Shown here piece after piece: positions 9,957 to 17,997 of a stretch of DNA of 64,000 nt. This stretch comes from Thalassotalea mangrovi (GTDB lineage Bacteria > Pseudomonadota > Gammaproteobacteria > Enterobacterales > Alteromonadaceae). The first letter of the stretch is position 1, and the number at the start of each line of letters is the position of its first letter. The notes under the pieces are model-generated. The model did not search any database. It had not been told where the DNA came from and saw nothing but the letters and a program-made list of their open reading frames with translations. A program made the position numbers and the translations under genes. The stretch spans positions 1-64,000 of the forward strand of contig NZ_SWDB01000011.1 of assembly GCF_005116735.1 (NCBI RefSeq). The letters are read 5' to 3'.

Positions 9957-10033
9957 TCCCCTGTAGCTCAGTTGGTTAGAGCGGTGGACTGTTAATCCAT
10001 GTGTCGTCTGTTCAAATCAGACCAGGGGAGCCA
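9957..10033 (+). tRNA. tRNA-Asn(GTT), copy 3
   Basis: Third identical copy, 38 bases after copy 2. It is followed directly by a strong terminator, so the three genes form one transcription unit. Confidence 0.97.
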
Positions 10034-10043
10034 CTTTTAAAAG

Positions 10044-10065
10044 ACCCGCTTTACGCGGGTTTTTT
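10044..10065 (+). terminator. Rho-independent terminator of the tRNA-Asn operon
   Basis: ACCCGC pairs with GCGGGT across the loop TTTAC and is followed by six T residues. It lies 10 bases after the third tRNA. Confidence 0.9.
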
Positions 10066-10169
10066 ACTTTCCGGCGATGTCTTTTTATAGCTCGTCTTTC
10101 TTTTCCTTGCACTCTACGATATCTTTGTTCTAAGCCAGAATAAAATAACACTTAGATAAGGAAATCATT

Positions 10170-11246
10170 GTGCCAGGAAAGCTCTCTACATTAATCCCGC
10201 TGTTGGTCGCTGCCACCTACGTTCACGCCGAAGAACATCGAAATACTGACAACGTCGCCCAAACACTAACGTCCTTCGTTTCCGCCGAGGTACTTAACAG
10301 AGAGCATCCAAAATACCCAAAAGCGGCTGCACGCCGAGGTCAATCCGGCAGGGTAGAAATGACATACACGGTAGAGCCCGATGGCAAGGTGTCAAACATT
10401 ATCCCCACTAACTACTCGGGGAGCCGGACGTTTATTAAGGAAGCTACCAAGGCCGTATCTAAATGGCAGTATTCTCCGGCGATGGAGAATGGTAAGCCCG
10501 TGCAGAGTTGCTTACATAGCGTTCGTCTCGACTTTAAAATCGGTAATGGTAATCCGGAAAAATTTTCGCGCTTTTACAACAAGTCCATCGATATTCTGAC
10601 TAGTGGCAATACTGAAGACATTGCCAGGTTACAGGGTGAACTTGATGCTTACACAACCAACATAGTTAACGAACGTGAAGCTCTGACCTTATTAAAGTTT
10701 TATCATGCCTCTAGCATTCAGGATGAAACTCTGGCTCAGAGCTATCTGGCGCAACTCGATTTAAAAACCCTGAAAAATGTTGTCCCTGATATCTGGCCAA
10801 AGCTGGCCATGAACAAAGCGAACTTATACGCAAAACAGCAAAAAATCGCAGATGCGCTGGAGTTGGTGAATTTATTACTCGACGATACACAGGAAACGTT
10901 TACGCCGCTCGAATTGACTGAGTTCAAAAACAACCTGATTGGCTTTCAAAAATCCGACTCCCACCTGGTTATACAGGGAAAAGTAGGAAGCCTCGGCCAC
11001 TGGCACCACAACCTGACCAGAAAAAGCTTTGCCATCAATCGGGTGCAAGGCGATCTCGAAAGTGTTGATGTTCGATGTGACAACAAAAGAAGACTATACG
11101 AGGTTAATGAAACGACTCTTTGGAAATTACCTCTGGAATGGAAAAATTGTCAGGTTTACATTTCCGGCGATACCGATGCAAGTTTCGAGTTAGTTGAATA
11201 TCCATCCCTTAGAAATGATGAAAATGCAGTAGCGTCCTCAGACTAA
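10170..11246 (+). CDS. Exported protein with an N-terminal TonB-C domain and unknown C-terminal domain (paralog 1)
   Basis: The start is GTG with AAGGA upstream (10158-10162). A signal peptide ends near HAEE (residue ~21). Residues ~40-125 form a TonB C-terminal-type domain: HPKYPKAAARRGQSGRV, EPDGKVSNI, KAVSKWQYSPA. Unlike true TonB it has no retained N-terminal anchor or proline-rich spacer, and the domain sits at the front. A helical middle (~130-260) follows, then a C-terminal domain with VRCDNKRR and WKNCQVY; the two cysteines could form a disulfide. It is a tandem paralog of the next gene. A periplasmic role is likely; the partner is unknown. Confidence 0.8.
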   Translation: MPGKLSTLIPLLVAATYVHAEEHRNTDNVAQTLTSFVSAEVLNREHPKYPKAAARRGQSGRVEMTYTVEPDGKVSNIIPTNYSGSRTFIKEATKAVSKWQYSPAMENGKPVQSCLHSVRLDFKIGNGNPEKFSRFYNKSIDILTSGNTEDIARLQGELDAYTTNIVNEREALTLLKFYHASSIQDETLAQSYLAQLDLKTLKNVVPDIWPKLAMNKANLYAKQQKIADALELVNLLLDDTQETFTPLELTEFKNNLIGFQKSDSHLVIQGKVGSLGHWHHNLTRKSFAINRVQGDLESVDVRCDNKRRLYEVNETTLWKLPLEWKNCQVYISGDTDASFELVEYPSLRNDENAVASSD

Positions 11247-11264
11247 CAGAAATAAATACACGCG

Positions 11265-11290
11265 AAGGATTCGGCGCGTTGCCGATCCTT
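11265..11290 (+). terminator. Hairpin between the two TonB-domain paralogs
   Basis: AAGGAT-T-CGGC pairs with GCCGATCCTT across GCGTT (10 pairs, one bulged T). No T-run follows, so it may be a weak or factor-assisted terminator, or an mRNA-stabilising hairpin. Confidence 0.4.
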
Positions 11291-11406
11291 TGCCTCTAAA
11301 CAACACCTGATGACTGTAGACGTTAAAAAATAAGCAGTTCGTAGCTAATACCTATTTGATTTCGATCTAGTTAAAGCTTACTCCGATATTGATAAGAACA
11401 AACTTA

Positions 11407-12489
11407 ATGCACCTTATGGCCAGACTCATTCTCACAATGCTGTTTTTATTGCCAGGGTTCGCAACTGCAAAGAGCGAGCTTCCTGTTCCAGAAATAGTCA
11501 TTCCGAAATTGATAACCGACAAGGAAACTGAAACTGCACCGGATTTCCAACCAGCTAAACTTCATGCGCGAGCAGGTCCCATTTATCCGGCCTACTATGC
11601 CAGAAAGCAAAAAGAAGGTTGGGCCGAATTAACATTCACGATAGAAAAAGATGGCTCAGTCAGTAACGTATTGGTGACTAATGATAGTGGTGGCGTTCAG
11701 TTTGTTAAAGCGGCCATAAAAGCGGTCAACTCATGGAAGTACAAACCTGCACTAGAGTTTAACCAGCCTGTGCAATCCAACATTCACAATGTGCGGTTAA
11801 CGTTTAAGTTTGCTCGCGATAAAAACATTCGGGAAAAAGTCTATGAATACTATATGCAGGGATTAGAGTTCATCGCCGCAAAAGACCGTGATGGAATGGA
11901 CGAAATATACGAGCAAATTAACGATCTGAGTTTTCGCATGTATGGGGAAAAGGACTTCGCTGATGTCTACACACTGAATTATGCATCTCAGATCAAGGAT
12001 ACCGAGCTTTATCACACTACCCTGAAAAACGTAGCGTTGATATCAATCATCGATACCTTTCCAGATCTGTGGGCGGACCTGGCGATGGAAAAAGTAAAAT
12101 TGCTGGCCGAAGACCACAAGCTTGCTGAAGCGCTGGCTTTGTTGAACGACATAGAGGCAGATAAAAGCAGCGGGGTTGAACAATCAACAATGGCTTCGAC
12201 AAGGGAACAATTAAATCAGCATATAAATTCGGAAATTGATTTAGTTGTAGAGGCAAAAACAAATAAGCTGGGGATCTGGCAGCACCACCTTGCCAGAAAC
12301 CATTTTGCGATAACGGACCTCCAGGGAAAACTGAAACATCTCGATATTCGCTGTGATAACACTCGCCGCCTGATCAACATTGATGAAAACAGCGAATGGA
12401 AAATCCCGAGAAAATGGCGCGACTGTGTGCTTTATTTTAAATCTGAAAAGTCCGCACAATTTACCCTAGTTGAATTTGCCAACAGTTAA
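11407..12489 (+). CDS. Exported protein with an N-terminal TonB-C domain and unknown C-terminal domain (paralog 2)
   Basis: Same architecture as the preceding gene. A signal peptide (MHLMARLILTMLFLLPGFAT) leads into a TonB-C-type domain (GPIYPAYYARKQKEGWAEL, EKDGSVSNV, KAVNSWKYKPAL). A helical middle and a C-terminal domain with the matching IRCDNTRR and WRDCVLYF motifs follow. The frame is open to a TTG at 11389; ATG 11407 gives a compact signal peptide and is preferred, though no strong ribosome site is present. The domain at the N-terminus followed by ~230 extra residues is unlike classical TonB. Function unknown; a duplication of its neighbour is clear from shared order and motifs. Confidence 0.75.
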   Translation: MHLMARLILTMLFLLPGFATAKSELPVPEIVIPKLITDKETETAPDFQPAKLHARAGPIYPAYYARKQKEGWAELTFTIEKDGSVSNVLVTNDSGGVQFVKAAIKAVNSWKYKPALEFNQPVQSNIHNVRLTFKFARDKNIREKVYEYYMQGLEFIAAKDRDGMDEIYEQINDLSFRMYGEKDFADVYTLNYASQIKDTELYHTTLKNVALISIIDTFPDLWADLAMEKVKLLAEDHKLAEALALLNDIEADKSSGVEQSTMASTREQLNQHINSEIDLVVEAKTNKLGIWQHHLARNHFAITDLQGKLKHLDIRCDNTRRLINIDENSEWKIPRKWRDCVLYFKSEKSAQFTLVEFANS

Positions 12490-12509
12490 TGGCTTTAACA
12501 CTATGACTA

Positions 12510-12538
12510 GTGGCGCTATTTCATTACAATAGCGCCAC
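12510..12538 (+). terminator. Perfect 11-bp hairpin after the second TonB-domain gene
   Basis: GTGGCGCTATT pairs perfectly with AATAGCGCCAC across TCATTAC. It is followed by A residues rather than T, so on the plus strand it is terminator-like but not canonical. Confidence 0.5.
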
Positions 12539-12561
12539 AAAAACTCCAACAAATAACTTCA

Positions 12562-13188
12562 ATGGACGCCTCGGTACTTTTTCTCTTTATTCCGACATTT
12601 TTTCTGGTCAGCATTTCCCCAGGTATGTGTATGACACTCGCCCTTACCTTAGGCATGAGTGTCGGTGTCAGGCGAACCATGTACATGATGATTGGCGAGC
12701 TGCTGGGTGTGGCGATTGTAGCAATTGCTGCAGTGCTCGGCGTCGCAGCGATCATGCTGCAATTCCCTCTTTTATGTACCCTGCTGAAACTATTAGGTGG
12801 TGCTTACCTGACCTACATAGCAATACAGATGTGGCGCTCAAAGGGTAATATGGCGGTGTCACTGGACATTCAGCAAAAAACCGACACATCGCGCGTTACC
12901 CTATTCAGCCAGGGCCTGCTTACCGCAATCGCCAACCCGAAAGGTTGGGCGTTTATGATTTCCCTGCTTCCGCCCTTTATCAGTGCTGAACATTCTTTCT
13001 GGCTTCAATTGATTAGCTTAGTGATGATTATCCTGTGTTCAGAATTTATCTGCATGATGATATATGCTACCGGCGGGAAAACCCTGGGCCTGTTGTTATC
13101 CAATGGCCGCAATGTCAAACGAGTCAATCGAATTTCCGCATTATTAATGTTTGCGGTAGCAATCTGGTTGCTCGTCGATACGTTTTAA
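12562..13188 (+). CDS. LysE/RhtB-family amino-acid exporter
   Basis: 208 residues with about six hydrophobic helices, the usual size of LysE-type exporters. The N-terminal family motif appears as FFLVSISPGMCMTLALTLGM, then the charged loop GVRRT and LLKLLGGAYLTYIAIQMWRS. The family exports amino acids such as lysine, threonine or homoserine lactone; the substrate cannot be told. It stands alone between a hairpin and a repeat-derived segment. A second LysE-family gene lies at 33154, of a different subgroup (SPGPDF motif). Confidence 0.88.
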   Translation: MDASVLFLFIPTFFLVSISPGMCMTLALTLGMSVGVRRTMYMMIGELLGVAIVAIAAVLGVAAIMLQFPLLCTLLKLLGGAYLTYIAIQMWRSKGNMAVSLDIQQKTDTSRVTLFSQGLLTAIANPKGWAFMISLLPPFISAEHSFWLQLISLVMIILCSEFICMMIYATGGKTLGLLLSNGRNVKRVNRISALLMFAVAIWLLVDTF

Positions 13189-13235
13189 TACTAAGATTTC
13201 ATTAATATTGATTGACGATATCAATGAAATCTATG

Positions 13236-13297
13236 TTGCAAATGGACCTCTGCCCTAACGCTGACTTGTGCTAAAACTTAATGGAATTGGTCTTACA
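13236..13297 (+). repeat. Degenerate copy of a MITE-like element
   Basis: The segment CTGCCCTAACGCTGA...AAACTTAATGGAATTGGT matches, with a few mismatches, the reverse complement of the element at 53460-53545 (GGCCCTAACTCTGA...AAACTTAATGGAATTGGT). The end carrying GGAATTGGT is well conserved; the other end is decayed. It lies between the LysE gene and the gene at 13307. Confidence 0.5.
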
Positions 13298-13306
13298 GGC
13301 CGTTGA

Positions 13307-13750
13307 TTACTGGTAACTTACGAAATCAAACAATAGGGTCTGTGGTGCCTGCTTTATCATTACATTGATATTCAATCGCCATACCATTTGTGATTCAGTG
13401 CAAGCGCCAAGCATGATATCAGCTCGGTAACTTTCATTTTGAGAGTTAAAGAAAACTGGGATTTTACCCATGTACATATCCCGCCCCTGCAAAAACGCAC
13501 TTTTTATTTCAAAATCAGCCCCCGGTATGGCATCAAGGAACAATTGAAATTCTGTTTCAGATACGACCTTGTTAGTCGATGATGTCAGGTTGACCTGTCC
13601 CCAGCTAGCATTGTAACGACATGGTTCTTCTTGAAAATTACAAAAGGGTACGCCGTCTTGACCTGGATCAAGTTGCGCTTGTTCAGAAAAGTTTAGAGTG
13701 GCAATGACACAAAGGATAGCGACAAAAAGAACTGTGTAAAAAATACGCAT
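13307..13750 (-). CDS. Small exported or membrane-anchored protein of unknown function
   Basis: 147 residues. An N-terminal hydrophobic segment (residues ~3-18, FYTVLFVAILCVIATLNF) is a signal peptide or anchor. The rest looks periplasmic: polar, with cysteines in CNFQEEPCRYN and LGACTE. No family was recognised. It is divergent from ccoN with ~290 bases between. That position could mean shared oxygen or copper control, but this is only inference. AAGGA lies about 14 bases before the start, rather far. Confidence 0.65.
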   Translation of the reverse strand: MRIFYTVLFVAILCVIATLNFSEQAQLDPGQDGVPFCNFQEEPCRYNASWGQVNLTSSTNKVVSETEFQLFLDAIPGADFEIKSAFLQGRDMYMGKIPVFFNSQNESYRADIMLGACTESQMVWRLNINVMIKQAPQTLLFDFVSYQ

Positions 13751-13827
13751 AATAATAGTTTAAGTCCTTCGTTTGCGGTGAATTATCCATCGTTTATATA
13801 GAAAAACCCAGTAATTTGAGAAAAATT

Positions 13828-13841
13828 TTGATCTAGGTCAG
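13828..13841 (+). promoter_or_regulatory. FNR/anaerobox-like site upstream of ccoN
   Basis: TTGAT-CTAG-GTCAG: the left half-site is a perfect match to the FNR consensus TTGAT-N4-ATCAA, and three of five bases match in the right half. The centre is ~206 bases before the ccoN ATG. cbb3 oxidase operons are typically FNR-controlled, and an fnr gene is present at 21347. No convincing -10 hexamer could be fixed at the class II distance. Confidence 0.5.
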
Positions 13842-14040
13842 TTTTTTAGACCTCAATTGATGACATCTTACATTGCAGGCTTTATCATTCGCACCGGAAA
13901 ATTTGCTATCTATGTATTGTTGTGGTTTTGAACTATAACTATTAGAAGCAAAATTTTAATGATCGTTCTTGCATCGGTCTGAGCAATGAAAAGATAAATA
14001 CTCACATCAACTTTATAATTATAAATGTGGAACCTTTAAT

Positions 14041-15468
14041 ATGAGTCAAAGCACTACGACAGAAATCGATTACAACTACAAAGTTGTACGTCAATTTACT
14101 GTAATGACTGTAATTTGGGGTATTGTTGGCACATTTGTCGGTGTGTTAATCGCTGCCCAGTTGATCTGGCCAGCCCTTAACTTCGAAACACCCTGGCTTA
14201 CATACTCTCGTCTTCGTCCTCTGCATACCAATGCAGTGATCTTCGCGTTTGGTACCAGCGCCCTATTCGCTACCTCGTACTACGTGGTTCAGCGCACCTG
14301 TAAAACAACCTTGTTCGGCGGTGCCCTGGTCCCATTCACCTTCTGGGGCTGGCAGGCGGTTATCGTTGCCGCAGCAATTACCTTGCCTTTAGGTATTACC
14401 TCTTCAAAAGAGTATGCAGAGCTTGAATGGCCAATCGACATTCTGATCGCTCTGGTGTGGGTCTCCTACGCAATCTGTTTCTTCGGAACCCTGGTTAAAC
14501 GTAAAACCTCTCATATTTACGTGGCTAACTGGTTCTTCGGCGGGTTTATCATTACGGTTGCCGTATTACACATCGGTAACTCGATGGCTTTACCGTTAAC
14601 TCTGACGAAATCTTACTCGATTTATCCCGGAGCCATTGATGCAATGATGCAGTGGTGGTACGGCCACAACGCAGTTGGCTTCCTGTTGACGGCGGGCTTT
14701 TTGGGAATGATGTACTACTTCGTTCCTAAGCAGGCAGAGCGTCCTGTTTATTCTTATCGTTTATCCATCGTGCACTTCTGGGCGTTGGTCTCACTATACA
14801 TCTGGGCCGGTCCGCACCACTTGCACTACACCGCACTTCCTGACTGGACTCAGTCTGTAGGTATGGTAATGTCAGTGGTTCTGTTCTTACCTTCCTGGGG
14901 TGGCATGATCAACGGTATCATGACCTTGTCAGGTGCCTGGGACAAACTGCGTTCAGACCCAATTCTACGCTTCCTGATTGTATCCCTGTCTTTCTACGGT
15001 ATGTCTACCTTTGAAGGTCCAATGATGGCAATCAAGTCGGTAAATGCCCTGTCTCACTACACAGACTGGACCGTTGGTCACGTACACTCTGGTGCTCTTG
15101 GCTGGGTTGCTATGATCTCTATCGGTTCAATGTACTACCTGATCCCGGCAGTATTCAACAAGCCGAAAATGTATTCGATTAAGTTGATTAACGTGCACTT
15201 CTGGATGCACACCACAGGCATCGTGTTATACATTGTTGCGATGTGGATTTCCGGTGTCATGCAAGGTTTGATGTGGCGTGCAGTAAACACTGACGGTACG
15301 TTAACTTACAGCTTCGTGGAAAGCTTGCAGGCTTCCTATCCTTTCTACACCATGCGCTTTATTGGTGGTTGTTTTGTTGTCGCTGGCTTCCTGCTTATGG
15401 CTTACAACATGTTTAAGACCATTGGCTCTAAAGAAGAAAGCATGCAGCGTGATGCAGTAACGGCTTAA
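14041..15468 (+). CDS. ccoN: cbb3-type cytochrome c oxidase subunit I CcoN
   Basis: Catalytic subunit of the high-affinity terminal oxidase. It carries low-spin heme b and the heme b3/CuB centre and reduces O2 to water while pumping protons. 475 residues with twelve or so hydrophobic helices. Histidine-bearing helices are seen in [32 protein letters not shown] and [14 protein letters not shown]. First gene of ccoNOQP, with 11 bases to ccoO. It is preceded by a 290-base promoter region with an FNR-like site. Confidence 0.98.
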   Translation: MSQSTTTEIDYNYKVVRQFTVMTVIWGIVGTFVGVLIAAQLIWPALNFETPWLTYSRLRPLHTNAVIFAFGTSALFATSYYVVQRTCKTTLFGGALVPFTFWGWQAVIVAAAITLPLGITSSKEYAELEWPIDILIALVWVSYAICFFGTLVKRKTSHIYVANWFFGGFIITVAVLHIGNSMALPLTLTKSYSIYPGAIDAMMQWWYGHNAVGFLLTAGFLGMMYYFVPKQAERPVYSYRLSIVHFWALVSLYIWAGPHHLHYTALPDWTQSVGMVMSVVLFLPSWGGMINGIMTLSGAWDKLRSDPILRFLIVSLSFYGMSTFEGPMMAIKSVNALSHYTDWTVGHVHSGALGWVAMISIGSMYYLIPAVFNKPKMYSIKLINVHFWMHTTGIVLYIVAMWISGVMQGLMWRAVNTDGTLTYSFVESLQASYPFYTMRFIGGCFVVAGFLLMAYNMFKTIGSKEESMQRDAVTA

Positions 15469-15479
15469 GGACGGAAACA

Positions 15480-16148
15480 ATGAATAGACATGAAAAAGTA
15501 GAACAACACGTCGGCTGGTTTTTTATTGTAACCATCATGGCCATCAGTATTGGTGGACTGGTTGAAATCACCCCGTTGTTTTTCCAGAAAGAAACCACCC
15601 AACCGGTTGACGGTTTACGTCCGTATACCGCGCTGCAAATGGAAGGTCGTGATATATACATCCGCGAAGGCTGTAACAACTGCCACTCACAGATGATTCG
15701 CCCACTGCGTGCTGAAACCGAACGTTATGGCCACTACAGTGTTGCCGGTGAATCGGTTTGGGAGCACCCGTTTTTATGGGGCTCGAAACGAACTGGTCCT
15801 GATCTGGCCCGGGTTGGCGGTCGCTACTCCAATGACTGGCATTATGCGCATTTGATGGATCCACGTTCCGTGGTTCCAGAGTCGAATATGCCGTCTTACA
15901 AATGGTTAGCGGAAACACCTGTCTCCAACAAGCTTTCTGCGGAGAAAATGAAGCTTTTTAATGCATTAACGAAAAATCGCAGTCACAAAGACGAGAATGG
16001 TAATCCTATTCCTCTGTACTCTGACGACGATATCGCCAATGCAGGTGCTGAATTTGCCACCACAAAAAGTATCACTGGTAAGGATAGTCTGACGGAAATG
16101 GACGCCCTTATCGCTTATTTACAATCACTTGGTCACGCGTTGAAGTAA
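15480..16148 (+). CDS. ccoO: cbb3-type cytochrome c oxidase subunit II CcoO (monoheme c)
   Basis: Membrane-anchored cytochrome c that passes electrons from CcoP to CcoN. One N-terminal helix (residues ~12-32) and a periplasmic domain with heme motif CNNCH at 65-69, followed by SQMIRP. Methionine SNMPSYKW is the likely axial ligand region. 222 residues, typical. AAGGA lies just before the ATG. Two bases separate its stop from ccoQ. Confidence 0.98.
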   Translation: MNRHEKVEQHVGWFFIVTIMAISIGGLVEITPLFFQKETTQPVDGLRPYTALQMEGRDIYIREGCNNCHSQMIRPLRAETERYGHYSVAGESVWEHPFLWGSKRTGPDLARVGGRYSNDWHYAHLMDPRSVVPESNMPSYKWLAETPVSNKLSAEKMKLFNALTKNRSHKDENGNPIPLYSDDDIANAGAEFATTKSITGKDSLTEMDALIAYLQSLGHALK

Positions 16149-16150
16149 TT

Positions 16151-16330
16151 ATGGATTATGGCACTTTAAGAGGCATATTTACGGTCATCATCTTCGTACT
16201 ATTTATCATCATAGTAGTATGGGCTTTTGGCAAGAAACGTAAAACTTCATTCGACGAAGCTGCCAATTCCATCTTCGACGAAGACGATAACGTGAATAAA
16301 GAAAAACAGGAGACTAATAAGAATGTCTAG
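16151..16330 (+). CDS. ccoQ: cbb3-type oxidase small subunit CcoQ/FixQ
   Basis: A 59-residue protein beginning MDYGTLRGIFTVIIFVLFII: one transmembrane helix followed by a charged tail (WAFGKKRKTSFDEAAN). Size, topology and place between ccoO and ccoP identify CcoQ, which stabilises the oxidase. Its last eight bases overlap the start of ccoP (16323). Confidence 0.92.
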   Translation: MDYGTLRGIFTVIIFVLFIIIVVWAFGKKRKTSFDEAANSIFDEDDNVNKEKQETNKNV

Positions 16331-17306
16331 CTTCTGGAGTATATGGATCACCGTTCTTACCTTAGGGACTTTAATCGGCTGCATCTTCTTGCTGCGTTGG
16401 ACCCTGACTAACTTTACCGGTGTTAAAGAAGGCGAGTCCATGGGCCATGAATTTGATGGCATCGAGGAACTCAATAACCCACTACCTAGATGGTGGAGTA
16501 TCTTTTTCATGGTTACCATTATCTGGGGTTTCGTTTATCTGGCGTTTTACCCGGGCCTTGGTAATTTTAAAGGTATTTTTGGTTGGAAAAGCTCTAACCA
16601 GGGCATTACCAGTATTGCCGACTCAAAGGCTCAGACCCAGGCAGCCAAAGATGCCGGTCTTGCAGTCCAGTATGACCGTGAGGTGAACTCGGCTCAGGAA
16701 CGCTTTGGACCTATCTTTGAAGGTCTTGCCAAGCAGGAATACAGTGAACTGGTGAAAAACGAAGAAGCCCTACGCATTGGTCAGCGTTTGTTCTTACAAA
16801 ACTGTGCACAATGTCACGGTTCAGACGGTAAAGGCACCACCGGATTCCCTAACCTGACCGACGATGACTGGTTATATGGCGGCAGCCCTGAGGAAATCGA
16901 AGAAACCTTGCTTTACGGTCGTAAAGCTCAAGGGATGATTGCCTGGAAAACCATGCTAGGTGGTGAGCAAGGCGTGAAAGAAGTTGCGGCTTATGTGCGT
17001 AGCTTAAGTGGCATGGATGTTGATACTGAGCTTGCCGATGCGGGTAAAGAGAAGTTTGCCATGTGTGCTGCGTGTCACGGCAGTGAAGGTCAAGGTAGTC
17101 ACGCCATGGGAATTGCCCTTGGTGCACCTCGCCTGAATGACGACATCTGGTTGTACGGTGGTTCTCCTCGTGCAGTTGAAGCCAGTATTCGTGATGGTCG
17201 TGCCGGTGTCATGCCTGCCTGGAAAGACTTCCTAGGCGAAGACAAAATTCGCGTAGTTTCTGCCTACGTTTACAGTTTGTCTGCCGATAAAACCGACAAC
17301 GAATAA
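16323..17306 (+). CDS. ccoP: cbb3-type cytochrome c oxidase subunit III CcoP (diheme c)
   Basis: The electron entry subunit. Two N-terminal helices (residues ~2-23 and ~58-78), then two cytochrome c domains with heme motifs CAQCH at 161-165 and CAACH at 248-252. The repeated stretches DDDWLYGGSPEEIEETL and DDIWLYGGSPRAVEASI show the internal duplication. 327 residues, a little longer than many. It overlaps ccoQ by eight bases and is followed by a strong palindromic terminator, ending the operon. Confidence 0.98.
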   Translation: MSSFWSIWITVLTLGTLIGCIFLLRWTLTNFTGVKEGESMGHEFDGIEELNNPLPRWWSIFFMVTIIWGFVYLAFYPGLGNFKGIFGWKSSNQGITSIADSKAQTQAAKDAGLAVQYDREVNSAQERFGPIFEGLAKQEYSELVKNEEALRIGQRLFLQNCAQCHGSDGKGTTGFPNLTDDDWLYGGSPEEIEETLLYGRKAQGMIAWKTMLGGEQGVKEVAAYVRSLSGMDVDTELADAGKEKFAMCAACHGSEGQGSHAMGIALGAPRLNDDIWLYGGSPRAVEASIRDGRAGVMPAWKDFLGEDKIRVVSAYVYSLSADKTDNE

Positions 17307-17319
17307 TTTAAATTAAATG

Positions 17320-17349
17320 AAACCCTGCACAATGTATTGTGCAGGGTTT
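17320..17349 (+). terminator. Terminator of ccoNOQP
   Basis: AAACCCTGCACAAT is an exact reverse complement of ATTGTGCAGGGTTT two bases on, giving at least an 11-pair stem, followed by TATTTTT. Placed 13 bases after ccoP. Confidence 0.85.
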
Positions 17350-17512
17350 ATTTTTGTCTGCTGCCCTAACCCATCCAGAGGTTAAATCAGCTTAGGTTTT
17401 CACCTGCCATCAAAGTGAGAACTTAACCTTATTTAACTTAACTGTGAAAAAGCGTTAAAATTGCCACATCATCAACGGTGCTGAGCTTTTTCACTCAACA
17501 ATAGGTTTATTT

Positions 17513-17995
17513 ATGACAACCCGCTGGTACAAAGAGCCCTGGGCTTATTTCGTTTTCTTCCTTCCCCTGACGGCGGTGATCGCCGGTATTACCACATTAA
17601 TCATTGCCAATACCGATGCTGATACGGTTGTCGTTGATGATTATTATAAAAAAGGCAAGAGTATCAATCTGGAAATATCCAAAATAAAAGAAGCGCAAAA
17701 ACTTGGTATCGCCTTTGATATGATGGTTTCAGAACAGGAAATCGTGCTCAAGCCCACCGGTATTGAAAAGAGTTTTCCCGTATTAAACGTAAGTTTTTAT
17801 CACCCTACCCTGGCCGATCGGGATTTTTCGTTGAAATTAACTGCCGATGGTAATGGCTGGTATCGTCAAACCTTTGACAATGACATTACGGGTAAATGGC
17901 GCATTCAGGTCCTGCCTTTTGATCAACGCTGGAAATTGCAAACCACTGTAGCCTTGCCACAATCTGAATTCAGACCGTTTGAATTGCAATATTGA
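17513..17995 (+). CDS. fixH: FixH/CcoH-family cbb3 oxidase assembly protein
   Basis: 160 residues. N-terminal helix (residues ~9-32) after the family-typical start TTRWYKEPWAYFVFFLP, then a periplasmic domain (VDDYYKKGKSINLEI, GNGWYRQTF, KWRIQVLPFDQRW). FixH works with the copper ATPase in maturing the CuB site. It is followed two bases later by ccoI. No ccoG gene lies between ccoP and fixH, its common place in other cco clusters. Confidence 0.9.
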   Translation: MTTRWYKEPWAYFVFFLPLTAVIAGITTLIIANTDADTVVVDDYYKKGKSINLEISKIKEAQKLGIAFDMMVSEQEIVLKPTGIEKSFPVLNVSFYHPTLADRDFSLKLTADGNGWYRQTFDNDITGKWRIQVLPFDQRWKLQTTVALPQSEFRPFELQY

Positions 17996-17997
17996 CG

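Noticed and set aside
9715-10033. tRNA-Asn genes as an integration (attachment) site for a genomic island
   Set aside because: All three tRNAs are intact and no partial 3' tRNA copy or integrase gene is nearby.
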